Below, in pieces: positions 8,006 to 16,027 of a stretch of 54,849 bases of DNA. This stretch comes from Candidatus Planktophila lacus (GTDB lineage: Bacteria > Pseudomonadota > Gammaproteobacteria > Steroidobacterales > Steroidobacteraceae). The first letter of the stretch is position 1; each line of letters begins with the position of its first letter. The notes under the pieces were generated by a model that did no database searches, had not been told where the DNA came from, and saw nothing but the letters and a program-made list of their open reading frames with translations. The stretch lies in NCBI GenBank assembly GCA_943331345.2, contig CALQLF020000010.1:1-54849 (forward strand), in the 5' to 3' direction. Position numbers and translations under genes: made by a program.

Positions 8006-9426
8006 TGTCCTTCCTCAACCCTGTGGCCACCAAGTGGCTCATTGATATTGCGTATTTCGCTACCGCGTTCCTGTTCATCATGGGCTTGAAGCGTATGGCT
8101 TCGCCTGTGACGGCGCGTAGCGGCATCGTGTGGGCTGGCGGTGGCATGCTCATCGCCACGCTCGTCACCTTCCTCGCGCCTTCGCTGGGCACCGAGCTCT
8201 CCTCGCACCTCGGTACCAACATGGTGCTCGTCGTGGTGGCCATCGCCATTGGCGGCGGCATTGCGTGGGTGAGTGGACAACGCGTGGCCATGACGGACAT
8301 GCCGCAGATGATTGCGCTCTACAACGGCATGGGTGGCGGCGCCGCTGCTGCCATTGCTGCGGTGGAGCTCTACAAGGGTGAAGAACATACCTTGGTTGCT
8401 GGCACGCTGGCCGTGCTGGGTGGCCTCATCGGTGGCGTGTCGTTCTCTGGCTCGGGCATTGCCTTCGGCAAGTTGCAGGGGCTTATCAAGAAGAGCTACC
8501 GCTTCGGTGGGCAGCAGTTCGTGAACATGCTCATTCTGGCCGGTGCCTTGGTGGTGGGTGGGCTCATCGCCACCGGAACCAACACCAGCATGGAAGCGGT
8601 CACGCTGTTCTTCGTGTTGGCGCTGTTGCTCGGCCTCACCATGACCCTGCCCATCGGTGGCGCGGACATGCCGGTCGTCATCTCGCTGTACAACGCCCTC
8701 ACCGGTTTGGCGGTAGCGTTCGAAGGCTTCGTCACGCAGAACACCGCCATGATCATCGCCGGTACGGTGGTGGGCTCGGCCGGTTCGCTGCTGACGCAGC
8801 TGATGGCGAAGGCGATGAACCGCAGCCTCGGCAACGTGCTGTTCTCTGGCTTCGGTGACACCGGCGGCGCAGCCACCGGCCCCGTCACGGGTTCGCAGAA
8901 GCCCATCGACGCCAGCGACGCCGGCGTCGCGATGGCCTTCGCGCAGAAGGTCATTATCGTGCCGGGCTACGGCATGGCGGTGGCCCAGGCGCAGCACAAG
9001 GTGTGGGAGATGACGCAACTCCTCATCGACCGCGGCGTGACGGTGAAGTTCGCCATCCACCCGGTGGCAGGCCGCATGCCGGGCCACATGAACGTGCTGC
9101 TGGCGGAAGCCGGCGTGCCGTACGACATCATCGCCGACCTCGACGAAATCAATGCCGAGTTCGAAACGGCAGATGTGGCGCTCATCATCGGTGCGAACGA
9201 CGTGGTGAACCCCGTCGCCCGCAACGACAAGAGCAGCCCCATCTATGGCATGCCCATCTTGAATGCCGACAAGGCCAAGACCTGCATCGTCATCAAGCGT
9301 GGCCAAGGCCAAGGCTTCTCAGGCATTGAGAACGCGCTGTTCTACTTGGACAACACGCGCTTGCTGTACGGCGATGGCCAGAAGGCCGCCGCGGAACTCA
9401 TCGCCGCCATCAAGTCGGTCGACTGA
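8005..9426 (+). CDS. pntB: NAD(P) transhydrogenase beta subunit
   Basis: A 473-residue beta subunit. About eight to nine membrane helices occupy residues 1–265 and complete the proton channel with PntAB. The C-terminal NADP(H)-binding domain III (about 290–473) carries GYGMAVAQAQHKVWEM, HPVAGRMPGHMNVLLAEA and the IGANDVVNPVAR segment, all typical of the family. The gene is translationally coupled to pntAB and is followed 22 bases later by an intrinsic terminator, so the operon ends here. Confidence 0.96.
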   Translation: MSFLNPVATKWLIDIAYFATAFLFIMGLKRMASPVTARSGIVWAGGGMLIATLVTFLAPSLGTELSSHLGTNMVLVVVAIAIGGGIAWVSGQRVAMTDMPQMIALYNGMGGGAAAAIAAVELYKGEEHTLVAGTLAVLGGLIGGVSFSGSGIAFGKLQGLIKKSYRFGGQQFVNMLILAGALVVGGLIATGTNTSMEAVTLFFVLALLLGLTMTLPIGGADMPVVISLYNALTGLAVAFEGFVTQNTAMIIAGTVVGSAGSLLTQLMAKAMNRSLGNVLFSGFGDTGGAATGPVTGSQKPIDASDAGVAMAFAQKVIIVPGYGMAVAQAQHKVWEMTQLLIDRGVTVKFAIHPVAGRMPGHMNVLLAEAGVPYDIIADLDEINAEFETADVALIIGANDVVNPVARNDKSSPIYGMPILNADKAKTCIVIKRGQGQGFSGIENALFYLDNTRLLYGDGQKAAAELIAAIKSVD

Positions 9427-9448
9427 GGCGCGCTTCAGGCGCAACGAC

Positions 9449-9475
9449 AAGCCCCGCTTCGGCGGGGCTTTTTTA
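9449..9475 (+). terminator. Intrinsic terminator after pntB
   Basis: AAGCCCCGC and GCGGGGCTT form a nearly perfect GC-rich stem around a TTCG-type loop, followed directly by a run of six T. It lies 22 bases after the pntB stop and is the clearest rho-independent terminator in the window. Confidence 0.93.
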
Positions 9476-9599
9476 TGGGCGCTTAGCCATGCATTTTTCG
9501 TCATTCCCATCACGAATTCGGGCGTCTATTGGCGGCGCTTCTAGCTATCCTTCAGTACATCCCACGGCCACGGAAGGCCCGCGGGATATCAAAATTTGG

Positions 9600-9635
9600 T
9601 TGTCTTTTGACAACTTATTCTGGGTGATTTAAAGT
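9600..9635 (+). promoter_or_regulatory. Putative promoter with overlapping palindrome
   Basis: A perfect TTGACA hexamer lies at 9607–9612, with an AT-rich TTTAAA at 9628–9633 (spacing 15, short). The -35 overlaps a 5-bp inverted repeat TTGTC-TTTT-GACAA (9600–9613). It precedes the HTH gene, whose chosen ATG is at 9725, and could be an autoregulatory operator. The -10 match is weak, so this is tentative. The rest of the 298 bases between pntB and the HTH gene shows nothing clear. Confidence 0.4.
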
Positions 9636-9724
9636 CCAAGGAGAGGACCATGCGTCGCATGGTGGTGAATTGCAGTTTCGGGCATTCCGTTGAGGACGAG
9701 ACATCGCGCGATACCGAGGCCACC

Positions 9725-10234
9725 ATGGAATACCAATTCACCCTGCACTTCCGGCTAGGCCACTCCGCCGAACTCAACGATACGGACCTCGACCGCCTAT
9801 TCGAAGCCGGCTGCGACGATGCCTCCGTCGGCCTTGGCAACCCCGGCCATGTGGCTTTGGCGTTTTGTCGTGAAGCTACAAGCGCTCTGGCGGCCGTGGA
9901 AAAAGCGTCCGCCGAAGTCTTGAGCGCCCTGCCAGAAGCAGAACTGACAGAGGCCGCTCCCGACCTCGGTGGTTTGAGCGATGTCGCCGAGTTGGTTGAG
10001 GTCAGCCGACAGAACCTGCGCAAACTGATGCTTGCCTACCCCACGGATTTCCCTGCGCCCACTCACGCCGGCAGCACCTTGCTGTGGAACATGGCAGAAG
10101 TGCTCCACTGGTTGGAGCAAAGAGGCGGCTATTCTCTGGCGCCCGGCCTACTGGAAACCACACGGGCAACGTGGACGACGAACACGGCAATACACCGTGT
10201 TCGTATGCGCCGCCTTCATCGCGCCGCGCGGTAG
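9725..10234 (+). CDS. Small helix-turn-helix DNA-binding protein
   Basis: A 169-residue protein with an N-terminal domain beginning MEYQFTLHFRL, containing GCDDASVGLGNPGHVALAF, and a C-terminal HTH segment: LSDVAELVEVSRQNLRKLM, then a beta/turn part ending WNMAEVLHWLEQRGG. The HTH resembles excisionase/MerR-type helices that read a single site. Similar small proteins of unknown role occur in many proteobacteria. I start it at 9725 because the conserved part begins there; an ATG at 9650 with a ribosome-site-like AAGGAGAGG is an in-frame alternative adding 25 residues. The 3' end overlaps the convergent amidohydrolase gene by 19 bases. Its targets are unknown. Confidence 0.7.
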   Translation: MEYQFTLHFRLGHSAELNDTDLDRLFEAGCDDASVGLGNPGHVALAFCREATSALAAVEKASAEVLSALPEAELTEAAPDLGGLSDVAELVEVSRQNLRKLMLAYPTDFPAPTHAGSTLLWNMAEVLHWLEQRGGYSLAPGLLETTRATWTTNTAIHRVRMRRLHRAAR

Positions 10235-11760
10235 CCCGGGCCTTGCAGCGCCTTGCCAGGGCGCTTTCCTGTCACCGCGCCATCGCGAATGACCCACTCG
10301 CCAGACACCATCACCGCGGGAATGCCGAGTGGCGGCGCTTCGGGGTGTTGGATGGTGGACTGGTCAATCACCGTTGCCGGGTCGAACAGCACGAGGTCCG
10401 CCACATACCCCGGCGCGATGCGTCCGCGGTCCGCCAGGCCCAAGCGTGAAGCGGGCAAGCTGGTCATCTTGCGAATAGCTTCCGGCAACGGCAGCACCTT
10501 CGCCTCACGCACGTAGTGGCCAAGGATGCGCGGAAAAGCGCCAGCACCACGCGGATGCGAACCGTGCAGGGCACCATCGCTGCAGAAAGAAATTTCCGGG
10601 TGCGCCACGAACCAGCTCACGTCGTCTTCGCTCATCGAAGTGCCGATGATGTCTTCCATGGATTGGCCCGTGTCCACCTCAGCGGCGGTTTCGCGGATGG
10701 TGCGCATGTAGGCTGCAACGGGTGAGATACCCCAATGCGCAGCCATCTCGGCCAGCGTTTTTCCAGCGAGCGTAGGGTCAGGCACGTAGCTGGCAAAACG
10801 AATGGCAGCGGCGCCACCATTCTCTTCGAGGGCTTTCGCCACTTTTTCAGCGTTGAAGAAGTCGCGGTCCGGCACCAACACCCGAATAGTGGAGTGCCAA
10901 TACGTGTAGGGGTACACGTCTGGCGTCAGCTGCACGCCTTCACGCTTGGCCTGCTCGAAGTAAGCCGGCATGCGCTTCGCCGCTTGGTGCCAGACCGACG
11001 TGGCGCCCATCTTGATATGCGTTATCCCTACGGGAATTTTTGCCTCGCGGCCAATGCGCAGCACTTCATCGTAGGAGTCGAACACCTTGCTCGACTCATC
11101 ACGCACATGGCTGAGGTAAGTGCCGTGGCTGGCAGCAGCCACCTTCGACAAGCCAATCACTTCTTCGGTAGTAGCAAAATGGCCTTGTTCGTATTCAAGC
11201 CCAGTGGACAAACCGAATGCACCATCCAGCATTTCTTGCTTCAATAACGCTTCCATGCGCACCTGTTCCGCCGGCGTGGAGGCGCGATAGAGATCTTTGC
11301 CCATCACCTGCATGCGCAGCGTGGCATGGCCGGCGAAACTGGCCACGTTGATGGCTGGCGGCGTGGCTTGCAGTTGGGCCCGGTAAGCGCCGAGGGGAAA
11401 CACGGATTCACCATCCTGCCCGACCACCACCGTCGTTACACCTTGGCGCGAAACCGTCGCCGCATCCAAGTCGTCGAACAAACCAGAATCGGCATGCGAA
11501 TGCGCATCGATGAAACCGGGCGCGAGCGCGAGGCCACGCTGATCGCTAACCGTCTCGCCTGGCTCCGGCGTCAGTTGCGGCGCCACGGCCACAATCTTCG
11601 TGCCGCGCACGCGCACGTCCGCAGCGTAGGGCGCCGCCCCCGTGCCGTCGTAAACCTGCACGTGCTGTAGCAGCACGTCGGCCGCAGCCGCCACCGAAGA
11701 CAAGGCAAGGCCTACGGCAATAGCCGCGGCGAGCACACGAGAGTTTGATTGGGTAGGCAT
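10216..11760 (-). CDS. Exported D-aminoacylase-type amidohydrolase
   Basis: A 514-residue member of the N-acyl-D-amino-acid deacylase branch of the metal-dependent amidohydrolases. Residues 1–27 form a Sec signal peptide ending in AAAA, so it is probably periplasmic. The metal motif is GFIDAHSHAD with H87 and H89. Other family signatures are ALSTGLEYEQG-like sequence, SHVRDES, a GITHIKMG segment and FCSDGALHGSHPRG with the catalytic aspartate. The family removes acyl groups from D-amino acids; exact substrate is not visible. An in-frame extension upstream of the ATG at 11760 lacks a signal peptide and was not used. It lies 12 bases after the 5-alpha-reductase-type gene and may be the last gene of that short operon. 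Confidence 0.87.
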   Translation of the reverse strand: MPTQSNSRVLAAAIAVGLALSSVAAAADVLLQHVQVYDGTGAAPYAADVRVRGTKIVAVAPQLTPEPGETVSDQRGLALAPGFIDAHSHADSGLFDDLDAATVSRQGVTTVVVGQDGESVFPLGAYRAQLQATPPAINVASFAGHATLRMQVMGKDLYRASTPAEQVRMEALLKQEMLDGAFGLSTGLEYEQGHFATTEEVIGLSKVAAASHGTYLSHVRDESSKVFDSYDEVLRIGREAKIPVGITHIKMGATSVWHQAAKRMPAYFEQAKREGVQLTPDVYPYTYWHSTIRVLVPDRDFFNAEKVAKALEENGGAAAIRFASYVPDPTLAGKTLAEMAAHWGISPVAAYMRTIRETAAEVDTGQSMEDIIGTSMSEDDVSWFVAHPEISFCSDGALHGSHPRGAGAFPRILGHYVREAKVLPLPEAIRKMTSLPASRLGLADRGRIAPGYVADLVLFDPATVIDQSTIQHPEAPPLGIPAVMVSGEWVIRDGAVTGKRPGKALQGPGYRAAR

Positions 11761-11771
11761 GGCAGATGGCC

Positions 11772-12530
11772 TCACAGGAGAAAGGGCACGAGCGCTTTGC
11801 GCGCGGCAGGGTAGTCGGCAAAACGTTCGCGATACCAGCGATGATGGGCCACGGCCCGCGGCACCAGATTGGCGGCGGTCCATACCACGAAGGTCCAAGC
11901 CGCTGGCGAAGCGACGGCCAGCGCAAAGCCGGTCCACTCGATGAGTTCGCCGAGATAGTTCGGGCAGGAAACGAAGCGGTAAAGACCGCCTTGGGGAATG
12001 CGGTAACCCGTCTCACCGGGGCGCCGCAGGCCGAACAGAATTTGGTCTGACTGCAAATTGATTCCCACGCCCACAGCCCACAAGCCCAGCCCCAGCAGGG
12101 TCATGGGTTCACTGAACCAGTTCCAGTCGTACTGCGGCCCAAAGACCGTGAGGCTGCGCCCGTTCAGATAGGCGTTGACGAGATTGAAGAAGATGGCCAA
12201 GCCGCAGATGGACAAGGGCATGGGCTTCGCGCGGCCCGGGTTACGCAGCGGGTAGATGAAAGAGCGGTGCGCGTAGTGCGCGGCCCACAGCCCCAGGAAC
12301 ACCCAGCCGCCGGGCAGTGCCGGCGACTGCAAGACAAAGCACAACACCATGACGATGAGCGATGGCGCTTCCATCAACATCCAGCCCGCCCAGCTCGGAA
12401 TGAGTGGCCCCCAGCCGGTGCGGCCATGTCGCCCATAGGGCGCCGTGATGAAGAACAAGGACAGGAAAGTGATGACCGCAACGCCGATCCACACCGGCAT
12501 AAGTGCTACAAACAAGGCTTGTTCGTTCAA
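11772..12530 (-). CDS. Steroid 5-alpha-reductase-type membrane enzyme
   Basis: A 252-residue membrane protein with about six hydrophobic segments and the C-terminal signature of the steroid 5-alpha-reductase family: GGLYRFVSCPNYLGELIEW near 185–203, followed by HHRWYRERFADYPAARKAL. Eukaryotic relatives reduce a 4,5 double bond with NADPH; bacterial substrates are mostly unknown and may be lipids or isoprenoids. The reading frame opens with a TTG at 12530 that overlaps the epimerase stop (TTGA). An ATG at 12500 is an equally possible start. The epimerase next to it has the fold of 3-beta-hydroxysteroid and dihydroflavonol reductases, so the pair may act on one hydrophobic substrate; that is inference. 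Confidence 0.8.
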   Translation of the reverse strand: MNEQALFVALMPVWIGVAVITFLSLFFITAPYGRHGRTGWGPLIPSWAGWMLMEAPSLIVMVLCFVLQSPALPGGWVFLGLWAAHYAHRSFIYPLRNPGRAKPMPLSICGLAIFFNLVNAYLNGRSLTVFGPQYDWNWFSEPMTLLGLGLWAVGVGINLQSDQILFGLRRPGETGYRIPQGGLYRFVSCPNYLGELIEWTGFALAVASPAAWTFVVWTAANLVPRAVAHHRWYRERFADYPAARKALVPFLL

Positions 12531-13510
12531 GGTTCGAGCATCCCCGCTTCACGGAACCAGTCGAAGGTATCACGCACGGTGGTCTCCAGCGAACGAGGCG
12601 CGTAGCCCAACTCCTGCCGGGCGCGCGCGGAACTGATCTCCAGATGGTTGCGTAGCGCGTAAAGCGATTCCGGAGTGAACAACGGACGTCGGCCTGCGAG
12701 GCGAGCGGCCCACTCGGCACCCGGCGCCATGGCCCGCGCCAGCCACATGGGCGCAACCAGCCACGGGGCGCGACGCCCGGTGACTTGTGCCACCAGTTGA
12801 GCCAGTTCAGCCACCGTGGCCCTTTGGCCACCCAGCAGATAGCGACTGCCGGCCGGCGCTTGGTCCGCGGCGGCAAGAATGCCCGCAGCCACATCGCGCA
12901 CATCCACCCAATCGAAACCGCCCGCCACGAGGCCCGGCAGGCGTTGGTGGTAAAGGTCTAGCAGTACCTCGCCGAGGTGCGAGGGACGACAGTCGTGCGG
13001 ACCGAGGATGGCCGTAGGGTTCAGAACGACGGCATCGAGCCCTGACGCAACCGCTGCCTGCACTACACGCTCGGCGGCCACCTTCGAAGCGTCGTAGCCG
13101 GGCAGACCGCGTCCGGTGGCCAATGCACGGTCTTCCGTGATGGGCTGATGACGAGGGTGTGAAGCGAAGGCGTGAATGGAGCTGACGTACACCAAGCGCG
13201 CAACACCCGCCGCGCGACACGCCTCCACCACGCACTGCGTTCCACCGACATTCACACGGTGCAGTTCAGCCCGCTCACGCGGTTCGATGGAGACCTTGGC
13301 AGCGAGGTGGTAGACACGCTGCACGCCGTGCACCAAGCGCAATACCGCGGCTGGGTCGGTGACGCTGCCATGGCAATGCTCGACCGGCAGGCCGGCAATG
13401 CCGCGGGTATCGGTGTGGACCAAGACGCGCACTTGGTCTCCGCGGGCCAGCAGCGCACGCACGAGGTTGGCACCTACATGGCCTGCCGCCCCGGTGACCG
13501 CTACTTGCAT
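12527..13510 (-). CDS. NAD-dependent epimerase/dehydratase
   Basis: A 327-residue extended short-chain dehydrogenase of the dihydroflavonol-4-reductase/HpnA type. The Rossmann motif is at the start, VTGAAGHVGANLVRALLARG (residues 5–24). The catalytic Ser is in VYVSSIHAF, and the YxxxK pair is GYDASKVAAE. It also contains NPTAILGPHD, typical of this subfamily. It likely oxidises or reduces a sugar, sterol or isoprenoid ketone/alcohol. The stop overlaps the next gene by 4 bases. It begins 49 bases after the aminotransferase gene on the same strand; the palindromic repeat between them may separate the two units. Confidence 0.85.
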   Translation of the reverse strand: MQVAVTGAAGHVGANLVRALLARGDQVRVLVHTDTRGIAGLPVEHCHGSVTDPAAVLRLVHGVQRVYHLAAKVSIEPRERAELHRVNVGGTQCVVEACRAAGVARLVYVSSIHAFASHPRHQPITEDRALATGRGLPGYDASKVAAERVVQAAVASGLDAVVLNPTAILGPHDCRPSHLGEVLLDLYHQRLPGLVAGGFDWVDVRDVAAGILAAADQAPAGSRYLLGGQRATVAELAQLVAQVTGRRAPWLVAPMWLARAMAPGAEWAARLAGRRPLFTPESLYALRNHLEISSARARQELGYAPRSLETTVRDTFDWFREAGMLEP

Positions 13511-13551
13511 CGCAGAGGGGCTGTGGAGGGAGCCGCTAGTGCCTTGCTCAA

Positions 13552-13570
13552 ACCCGGGTCAGACCCGGGT
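13552..13570. repeat. Paired ACCCGGGT palindromes at ilvE end
   Basis: Two copies of the self-complementary octamer ACCCGGGT (13552–13559 and 13563–13570), 11 bp apart, span the ilvE stop codon. They could fold as a stem or bind a protein, but there is no T-run, so a classic terminator is not supported. Confidence 0.5.
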
Positions 13571-14569
13571 GAACCAGCCCCGCGTATCGGGCGTCAGGCC
13601 CTGCTGCAAGGCCACCAACGCCGCGCGCAAACGCTGCGTGTTCGGGCCAATACCGCCATCGCCCACGCGGATTTCATGCCCGTTACGCACCAGCGTACCC
13701 ACGCCGGACAGCACGGCTGCCGTACCCGACAGTGCCGCCTCGCCCGTCTTCACCCAGTCGAGCATTTCGTCGACGGTGAACACGCGCTCCTCGACCTGGT
13801 AGCCGAGGTCCGGTGCCATCTGCAGCAAGGAGTCGCGGGTAACGCCGTGCAGGAAGCTGGGGTCGAGACTGCGCGTGAGGATGTGGCCTTCACGGATGAG
13901 CAGGAAGTTAGCGGCGCCGGTCTCTTGCACTTCTCCACCCGGGCAGAACAGCACCTGGTCTGCGCCGTAATCGTTGCGTGCGGCCAGCGTGGGGCCGAGC
14001 GCGGCCGCGTAGTTACCGCCCGTCTTCACCATGCCAAGGTGGCCGGCGCAACGCGTAGCGTGTTCTTCCACGTAAATGCGCAGCGGCTTGGCGCCGCCAG
14101 CGAAGTAGTCCCACACCGGGCTGCACAGCACCACCAGCATGGCCGAAGTGGACGGCGTGGCCGCCGCGCCGATATTCGGCGTGGTGCCGATGAGCATGGG
14201 GCGCAAGTAAAGCGCACCGGGAGCGTCCGGGGCCTCTGCCCGGTTTTGGTCGACGGCCGCTAGCAGCATGTCGCGCAATTGGGCGGCATCGGGAACCGGC
14301 AGCACCAAGCTGCGGGCACTCTGGCGCAGGCGCTTGATGTGCAGGTCCATGCGGAAGATTTGCATCGAACCATCAGCGTGGCGAAACGCTTTCATGCCTT
14401 CAAAGCAAGTGCTGCCGTAATGCAGCACATGAGCCGCAGGGCTCAGCGACAACGGCGCCACCGGGCGTACGTCGAAGGCACCCCAAGCGCCGTGGTGGTA
14501 TTCCGCCACAGCCATCTGACCGGCGAGGATGCTGCCGAAGGGGGCGCTTTGCGCGGGGTGGTTCGCCAT
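13559..14569 (-). CDS. ilvE: Branched-chain amino acid aminotransferase
   Basis: A 336-residue PLP enzyme (fold type IV) that interconverts leucine, isoleucine and valine with their 2-oxo acids. The PLP lysine is K182 in GMVKTGGNYA. LHYGSTCFEGMKAFR (49–63), YLRPMLIGT and EVQETGAANFLL belong to the eukaryote-like BCAT subgroup rather than the short E. coli type. It is the fourth gene after E1 alpha, E1 beta and E2, so the cluster joins transamination to oxidative decarboxylation of the same oxo acids. That implies catabolism of branched amino acids or supply of branched primers for fatty acids. The gap to E2 carries an 8-bp hairpin. A ribosome site CAGGAG precedes the ATG. Confidence 0.93.
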   Translation of the reverse strand: MANHPAQSAPFGSILAGQMAVAEYHHGAWGAFDVRPVAPLSLSPAAHVLHYGSTCFEGMKAFRHADGSMQIFRMDLHIKRLRQSARSLVLPVPDAAQLRDMLLAAVDQNRAEAPDAPGALYLRPMLIGTTPNIGAAATPSTSAMLVVLCSPVWDYFAGGAKPLRIYVEEHATRCAGHLGMVKTGGNYAAALGPTLAARNDYGADQVLFCPGGEVQETGAANFLLIREGHILTRSLDPSFLHGVTRDSLLQMAPDLGYQVEERVFTVDEMLDWVKTGEAALSGTAAVLSGVGTLVRNGHEIRVGDGGIGPNTQRLRAALVALQQGLTPDTRGWFTRV

Positions 14570-14587
14570 CGTCGTTCTCCTGCTGCA

Positions 14588-14606
14588 GCGCCGGGCCTCC
14601 CGGCGC
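14588..14606. other. Intercistronic hairpin upstream of ilvE
   Basis: A perfect 8-bp stem (GCGCCGGG / CCCGGCGC) with a 3-base loop lies in the 63 bases between bkdB and ilvE. With no U-run it is more likely an mRNA-stability or processing element than a terminator. Confidence 0.45.
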
Positions 14607-14632
14607 CGTGCCGTATGTTGTGCTGGCTCGCG

Positions 14633-16027
14633 CTACTCCACCATGAAAATGGTGGCGGGCTGCTCGAGCCGTTCTTTCAGCGCCTGGACCATCGCGGCGG
14701 CATCGAAGCCATCCACGAAGCGGTGATCGAACGACGAAGACAGGTTCATCATCCGGCGCACCACCACGGCACCCCCTACCACGACAGGACGCTCCACCGC
14801 CTTGTTCAGGCCGATGATGGCGACTTCGGGCAGGTTGAGCACCGGGGTGCTGACAATTCCGCCCAGCTTGCCGAGGCTGGTCACGGTGATTGTACTGCCG
14901 CCGAGCTCCTCGCGGCGGGCGGTGTTGTTGCGGGCCGCCGCAGACACCCGCCGCACCTCCGCCGCCACCTGCCCCAAGGTGAGTGCCTCGACATGGCGGA
15001 TCACGGGGACCTTCAGGCCGTCCGGGGTTTGCGTGGCAACGCCGATATGCACCCCAGCGTGGCGCAGGATGACGTTTCGAGCGGCGTCGTAGTGCGCGTT
15101 GCACTGAGGGAAATCGCGCAGCACCCGCGCCAGCGCCGCCATGACGAACGGCAAGTAGCTATAGGCTTCCTCGCGTGGACGGCGCGCGTTCAGATGCAGG
15201 CGCAGGGCCTCCAAAGCCGTGACGTCCACTTCTTCCACATATGAGAAGTGCGGTGCCGTGCGCTTGGCCTGCTCCATGCGCTGCGCTATGACCCGCCGCA
15301 CCCCGATGACCGGAATTTCAGTGATGCCGTTCGTGGAAGCAAGCTTGCTCGCGACCGTCGGCAGCAAGCTGCCTCCCACATTGGCAGCGACCGTCGGCAG
15401 CAAGCTGCCTCCCACATTGGAAAATGTACTTGTAGGAGCGAGCTTGCTCGCGACAGCCCGGTCGAGGTCTGTGCGCAATACACGCCCACCCACACCGGTC
15501 GCGGGGAGTGTGGCGAGATCCACCCCTGCCTCCCGCGCCCGCCGGCGTGTAGCCGGAGAAGCCATCACCCGGCCTGACCGTGATTTGAGCAGCAATTCGC
15601 CGTGGCAGGTTGAAGAGTCGGGAGCAAGCTCCCTCCCACAAAGAGGCTCATCAGTACCAAGTGGCTCTTCTCTGCCAATGGGCTCCTCTCTGCCAGCCAC
15701 CTGCTCTCTGCCAGCAGATTCCTCTCTAGCCACTTCTTCTGTGGGAGGCAGCTTGCTGCCGACTAGATCAAACACTACCAACACGGAGCCCACGGCCACC
15801 GCATCGCCCGGGACGCCGGCCAAGCTGACCACACGGCCACTCACCGGCGAGGACACCTCCACCACGGCCTTGTCGGTGGAAAGTTCCGCGAGCGGCGCGT
15901 CTTCCTGCACCCACTCGCCCACGGCCACCTTCCACGCCACGATTTCGGAACTGACCGTGCCTTCGCCAAGGTCTGGTACCTTGAACTCGAAGCGATGCGA
16001 CGCCGCTGCCGAACTTGCGCCATTCAT
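14633..16027 (-). CDS. bkdB: Branched-chain 2-oxoacid dehydrogenase E2
   Basis: A 464-residue dihydrolipoyl acyltransferase core of the branched-chain complex. It passes the acyl group from E1 to CoA. The lipoyl domain is at about 12–87 with lipoyl-lysine K53 (LSTDKAVVEVSSP). The E1/E3-binding domain is at about 154–192 (MASPATRRRAREAGVDLATL). The catalytic domain is at about 237–464 and ends with the active-site FDHRFVDGFDAA. The two linkers are unusual. Linker 1 (88–153) carries six-residue repeats of the type GREEPL. Both linkers encode pieces of the REP-like palindrome (VGSKLPPT, VASKLAPT, VGGSLLPT). The ATG at 16027 overlaps the E1 beta stop (ATGA), which decides the start against a longer frame. 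No E3 gene is nearby. Confidence 0.93.
   Translation of the reverse strand: MNGASSAAASHRFEFKVPDLGEGTVSSEIVAWKVAVGEWVQEDAPLAELSTDKAVVEVSSPVSGRVVSLAGVPGDAVAVGSVLVVFDLVGSKLPPTEEVAREESAGREQVAGREEPIGREEPLGTDEPLCGRELAPDSSTCHGELLLKSRSGRVMASPATRRRAREAGVDLATLPATGVGGRVLRTDLDRAVASKLAPTSTFSNVGGSLLPTVAANVGGSLLPTVASKLASTNGITEIPVIGVRRVIAQRMEQAKRTAPHFSYVEEVDVTALEALRLHLNARRPREEAYSYLPFVMAALARVLRDFPQCNAHYDAARNVILRHAGVHIGVATQTPDGLKVPVIRHVEALTLGQVAAEVRRVSAAARNNTARREELGGSTITVTSLGKLGGIVSTPVLNLPEVAIIGLNKAVERPVVVGGAVVVRRMMNLSSSFDHRFVDGFDAAAMVQALKERLEQPATIFMVE
15333..15454. repeat. Four REP-like units inside bkdB linker 2
   Basis: Units at 15333–15355 (diverged), 15357–15380, 15393–15416 and 15431–15454 share the core AGCAAGCT flanked by GTCG and CTCCNACA. 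They encode residues about 192–232 of E2 in frame. Two of them lie in a tandem duplication of 36 bp (15351–15386 and 15387–15420), which is 12 codons and gives NVGGSLLPTVAA followed by NVGGSLLPTVAS. The same family occurs between genes at 24110, 34270 and 50821. Confidence 0.9.
15617..15763. repeat. Two REP-like units and 18-bp repeats, linker 1
   Basis: A unit at 15617–15641 (GTCGGGAGCAAGCTCCCTCC) and one at 15740–15763 in the other orientation flank a run of about five degenerate 18-bp repeats (about 15644–15735) that encode AREESA, GREQVA, GREEPI, GREEPL and GTDEPL. All of it lies in E2 linker 1. The unit at 15617 with its flanks is identical over about 31 bp to the unit directly after ntrX (34373–34403, other strand). 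Confidence 0.88.

Noticed and set aside
8002-9312. Long open frame of 436 codons antisense to pntB
   Set aside because: It lies fully opposite the conserved pntB, is rich in His/Arg/Gly with no known motif, and arises from the codon bias of high-GC DNA.
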